Shown here one piece after another: positions 5,045-6,088 of a DNA stretch of 6,088 nucleotides. Position 1 is the first letter of the stretch. Each line of letters opens with the position of its first letter. A program made the position numbers and the translations under genes. Under the pieces are notes generated by a model that worked only from the letters and a program-made list of their open reading frames with translations, was not told the DNA's origin and made no database searches. Origin of the DNA: Rhodopirellula sp. (lineage in GTDB: Bacteria; Planctomycetota; Planctomycetia; Pirellulales; Pirellulaceae). Location of the stretch: contig DOPG01000150.1 of the NCBI GenBank assembly GCA_003513555.1, forward strand, positions 1 through 6,088. The letters are read 5' to 3'.

Positions 5045-6031
5045 ATGCAACAACGACAACTTTCGGGCCACGGACCGCACGTCTCTGAGATCGGCTTTGG
5101 TGGCTGGGCAATTGGGGGAGGATGGGGGGAGCAGAGCGATGCGGATTCGATCGCGGCTCTGCACGCTGCTTTGGATGGTGGAGTCAATTTCATTGATACG
5201 GCAGAGGGATACGGTGATGGCCGCAGTGAACAACTGATTGCAGAGGTCTTAAAAGGCCGGGGGGAAGACGTTCTTGTGGGGACGAAGACGCCGCCTGATA
5301 GCGGGCCTTGGCCGCCCAGTCCTCATTGCCGTTGGCAAGACCGCTATTCCGCGGCCTATTTGCGGGCAAATGTCGAGCAGCGTTTGCGAAACCTTCACAC
5401 TGATCGCATCGACCTGCTGCAACTGCACACCTGGACTCGAGCATGGAATGATGATCCTCAACCATTGTTGGTGCTTCGGCAGTTGCGTGAGGAAGGTAAA
5501 ATTAATCTGATTGGGGTCAGCACCCCAGAGCATGATCAGGCGTGTGTGATTCAGTTGATGAGGGATGGCTTGGTTGATGTAGTTCAAATCATTTTCAATC
5601 TTTTTCATCAAGAACCTGCAGCGCAACTGTTACCAGTGGCGGCAGAGACAGGAACAGGCGTGATTGTCCGAGTGGCACTCGACGAGGGATCGCTGACTGG
5701 TAAGTACTCAACCGATCATCGATTTCCAGCAGGGGACTTTCGCAGCCAATACTTCGCCGGCGATCGCATGGCACGAACGGCAGACCGTGTTGAGGCAGTC
5801 CGAGCTGACCTTGAGGATTTTGGGTTGGCAGAACAGTATTCCCTGGCAGACTTGTCTTTGAAGTTCGCACTGTCGCAAACCGAGGTCAGCACGGTCATTG
5901 CTGGCATGCGCAACGAGGATCAAGCGAGGATGAATACACGGACGGCAAGGCTGCGGGATTTGCCTGATGAATTGATCAAACGCCTGCATCGACACAACTG
6001 GTTGCGTGGTGTTTGGTACAGCGGCAAGTAA
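5045..6031 (+). CDS. Aldo/keto reductase family oxidoreductase
   Basis: This 328-residue protein is a complete NADPH-dependent aldo/keto reductase, a soluble TIM-barrel enzyme reducing aldehydes or ketones to alcohols. The catalytic tetrad is intact: Asp51 and Tyr56 in NFIDTAEGYGDGRSE, Lys81 in VLVGTK, and His128 in LLQLHTW. The barrel continues with IGVSTPE (156-162) and VQIIFNLF (180-187, position of the usual Q.eyN), and it ends with the cofactor-binding segment STVIAGMRNEDQARMN (282-297). Length fits the YghZ/YhdN-like (AKR11-14) group rather than the 270-280-residue enzymes. An in-frame TGA at 5027-5029 leaves ATG 5045 as the earliest start; there is no clear Shine-Dalgarno site. The substrate cannot be told from sequence, and the neighbours give no pathway. 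A stray insertion, PDSGPWPPSPHCRWQDRY (84-101), follows the catalytic lysine. Confidence 0.93.
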   Translation: MQQRQLSGHGPHVSEIGFGGWAIGGGWGEQSDADSIAALHAALDGGVNFIDTAEGYGDGRSEQLIAEVLKGRGEDVLVGTKTPPDSGPWPPSPHCRWQDRYSAAYLRANVEQRLRNLHTDRIDLLQLHTWTRAWNDDPQPLLVLRQLREEGKINLIGVSTPEHDQACVIQLMRDGLVDVVQIIFNLFHQEPAAQLLPVAAETGTGVIVRVALDEGSLTGKYSTDHRFPAGDFRSQYFAGDRMARTADRVEAVRADLEDFGLAEQYSLADLSLKFALSQTEVSTVIAGMRNEDQARMNTRTARLRDLPDELIKRLHRHNWLRGVWYSGK

Positions 6032-6034
6032 AGA

Positions 6035-6050
6035 CTGCTAATTTCAGCAG
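6035..6050 (+). terminator. Short hairpin directly after the aldo/keto reductase stop
   Basis: CTGCT (6035-6039) pairs with AGCAG (6046-6050) around AATTTC, four bases after the TAA stop. No T-run follows, so it is a weak terminator candidate; it may only protect the mRNA end. Confidence 0.3.
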
Positions 6051-6070
6051 GCGAAGCGGTAACTGCCGGC

Positions 6071-6088
6071 CAGTGCCAGTGCCAGTGC
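6071..6088. repeat. Hexanucleotide tandem repeat (CAGTGC)3, cut by window end
   Basis: Three exact copies of CAGTGC fill the last 18 bases and may continue beyond the window. The tract is intergenic, 40 bases after the aldo/keto reductase stop. Its total copy number cannot be known here. Confidence 0.8.

Overview
The window looks like chromosomal DNA from a planctomycete, most likely a Rhodopirellula/Pirellulaceae-type organism. This is inferred from moderate GC, genes scattered on both strands with long gaps, weak or absent Shine-Dalgarno sites before several genes, a stand-alone Hanks-type kinase, and membrane-anchored coiled-coil and small single-pass proteins with no clear family. No database search was possible, so the taxonomy is inference.

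Layout. At 1-682 is the 3' part of accD (acetyl-CoA carboxylase carboxyltransferase beta subunit); its N-terminal zinc-ribbon region lies outside the window. After 92 bases, on the same strand, comes a compact soluble Ser/Thr kinase-like protein (775-1677). It has an altered catalytic loop (HRDxC instead of HRDxK) and a degraded glycine loop. A 574-base non-coding region (1678-2251) follows. It holds an 8-bp perfect inverted repeat, a 10-bp-period direct repeat, a terminator-like hairpin and the clearest promoter of the window (TTGACA-18-TATACT), which feeds a leader of about 130 nt with two dyads and a CCTCCT stretch. The promoter drives a two-gene unit: a membrane-anchored coiled-coil protein with a C-terminal beta-rich domain (2252-3100), overlapping by 23 nt a 68-residue single-pass membrane protein (3078-3284) that starts at GTG behind an ideal Shine-Dalgarno site.

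A second non-coding stretch (3285-3865) separates this unit from a convergent minus-strand gene for a GT2-like glycosyltransferase (3866-4816) with a weak metal-binding motif. A 228-base divergent intergenic region leads to a full-length aldo/keto reductase with an intact D-Y-K-H tetrad (5045-6031). The window ends inside a hexanucleotide tandem repeat (CAGTGC x3).

How the genes relate. Only the coiled-coil and small membrane genes are clearly co-expressed; they probably form an envelope module. The accD-kinase pair may share a transcript, but no functional link is shown. I see no mobile element, CRISPR array, RNA gene of a known family, or defence system. The most interesting items are the atypical kinase, the two-gene envelope unit with its structured leader, and a motif shared by two intergenic regions.
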